From: Pyrodictiaceae archaeon
Lineage (GTDB): Archaea; Thermoproteota; Thermoprotei_A; Sulfolobales; Pyrodictiaceae
Length of the DNA stretch: 5,924 nucleotides
Assembly (NCBI GenBank): GCA_027046525.1
Contig: JALTYD010000031.1
Coordinates: 1 to 5,924, forward strand
Direction of reading: 5' to 3'
Under the pieces are notes generated by a model, which saw only the letters and a program-made list of their open reading frames with translations, searched no databases and was not told the origin of the DNA. Numbering within the stretch: position 1 is the stretch's first letter; each line of letters starts with the position of its first letter. The position numbers and the translations under genes are program-made. Below are positions 5,833 to 5,924 of the stretch, one piece after another.

Positions 5833-5837
5833 CAGGT

Positions 5838-5924
5838 ATGAGCTACCTGTTAGCTCCAACTGGTATAACTGGTCTAGATAGGATTCTTGGAGGGGGGATT
5901 CCCAAGGGCTCAGTAGTCCTTCTA
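5838..5924 (+). CDS. KaiC/RecA-superfamily ATPase, N-terminal fragment
   Basis: The first 29 codons of a gene that runs off the right end. The segment TGITGLDRILGGGIPKGSVVLL (8-29) is the hallmark start of the KaiC domain of RecA-superfamily ATPases (pattern G-xx-GLD-xx-LGGG-IP-G), which directly precedes the Walker A loop; that loop would lie just outside the window. Archaeal members include single-domain KaiC-like proteins involved in signalling and regulation as well as RadA paralogues; which one this is cannot be decided from so short a piece. ATG 5838 is well supported by GAGGTG five bases upstream. It is transcribed away from the zinc-ribbon gene. Confidence 0.85.
   Translation, partial: MSYLLAPTGITGLDRILGGGIPKGSVVLL

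Larger units (their letters stand above)
5500..5837. other. Divergent intergenic region rich in palindromes
   Basis: This 338-base region separates the minus-strand zinc-ribbon gene from the plus-strand KaiC-like gene. The left part (5500-5616) may contain the real 5' end of the zinc-ribbon gene. The middle and right hold an interrupted palindrome (5690-5709), a perfect inverted repeat with TATA-like arms (5720-5744), another short palindrome (5765-5778), a 13-base tandem duplication (5790-5815) and a ribosome-binding site (5827-5832). No tRNA or other RNA gene was recognised. Confidence 0.7.

Noticed and set aside
1..5924. CRISPR array, insertion sequence, prophage or integration site
   Set aside because: There are no regularly spaced repeats, transposase or integrase coding sequence, tRNA gene or flanking direct repeats in the window.

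Overview
This window looks like chromosomal DNA of a hyperthermophilic crenarchaeon, probably of the Desulfurococcales/Pyrodictiaceae type. That placement is an inference from the ATP-dependent archaeal DNA ligase, the thioredoxin reductase tail, a KaiC-like ATPase start, archaeal TATA-like boxes rather than bacterial promoters, and strong use of AGA/AGG, ATA, CTA and GTA codons. No ribosomal RNA or other marker gene is present to fix the species.

Layout: (1) 1-311, plus strand, 3' end of a thioredoxin reductase gene. (2) 312-666, a 355-base gap with no convincing gene; its middle is visibly more GC-rich than its surroundings and can fold. (3) 667-1602, plus strand, a compact zinc-type alcohol dehydrogenase-like (MDR) oxidoreductase. 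(4) 1674-2837, plus strand, a 12-helix major facilitator superfamily transporter with a TTG start. (5) 2824-4638, minus strand, ATP-dependent DNA ligase, tail-to-tail with the transporter and overlapping it by 14 bases. (6) 4747-5211, minus strand, an unrecognised 154-residue protein upstream of the ligase. (7) 5341-5499, minus strand, a 52-residue zinc-ribbon protein missed by simple length cut-offs; its true 5' end is uncertain. (8) 5500-5837, a divergent intergenic region with a 25-base inverted repeat containing two outward-facing TATA-like boxes, further palindromes and a 13-base tandem duplication. (9) 5838-5924, plus strand, first 29 codons of a KaiC/RecA-superfamily ATPase, cut by the window edge.

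The genes do not form an obvious pathway. The three minus-strand genes (zinc ribbon, 154-residue protein, ligase) run in one direction, but gaps of 108-129 bases and separate TATA-like sequences suggest independent transcription rather than a tight operon. The oxidoreductase and transporter are co-directional, 71 bases apart, with a possible second promoter between them. I do not see a clearly new multi-gene system. The most interesting items are the zinc-ribbon gene whose upstream sequence encodes an extra in-frame CxxC but no usable start codon, the symmetric divergent promoter region, and the orphan protein beside the ligase.
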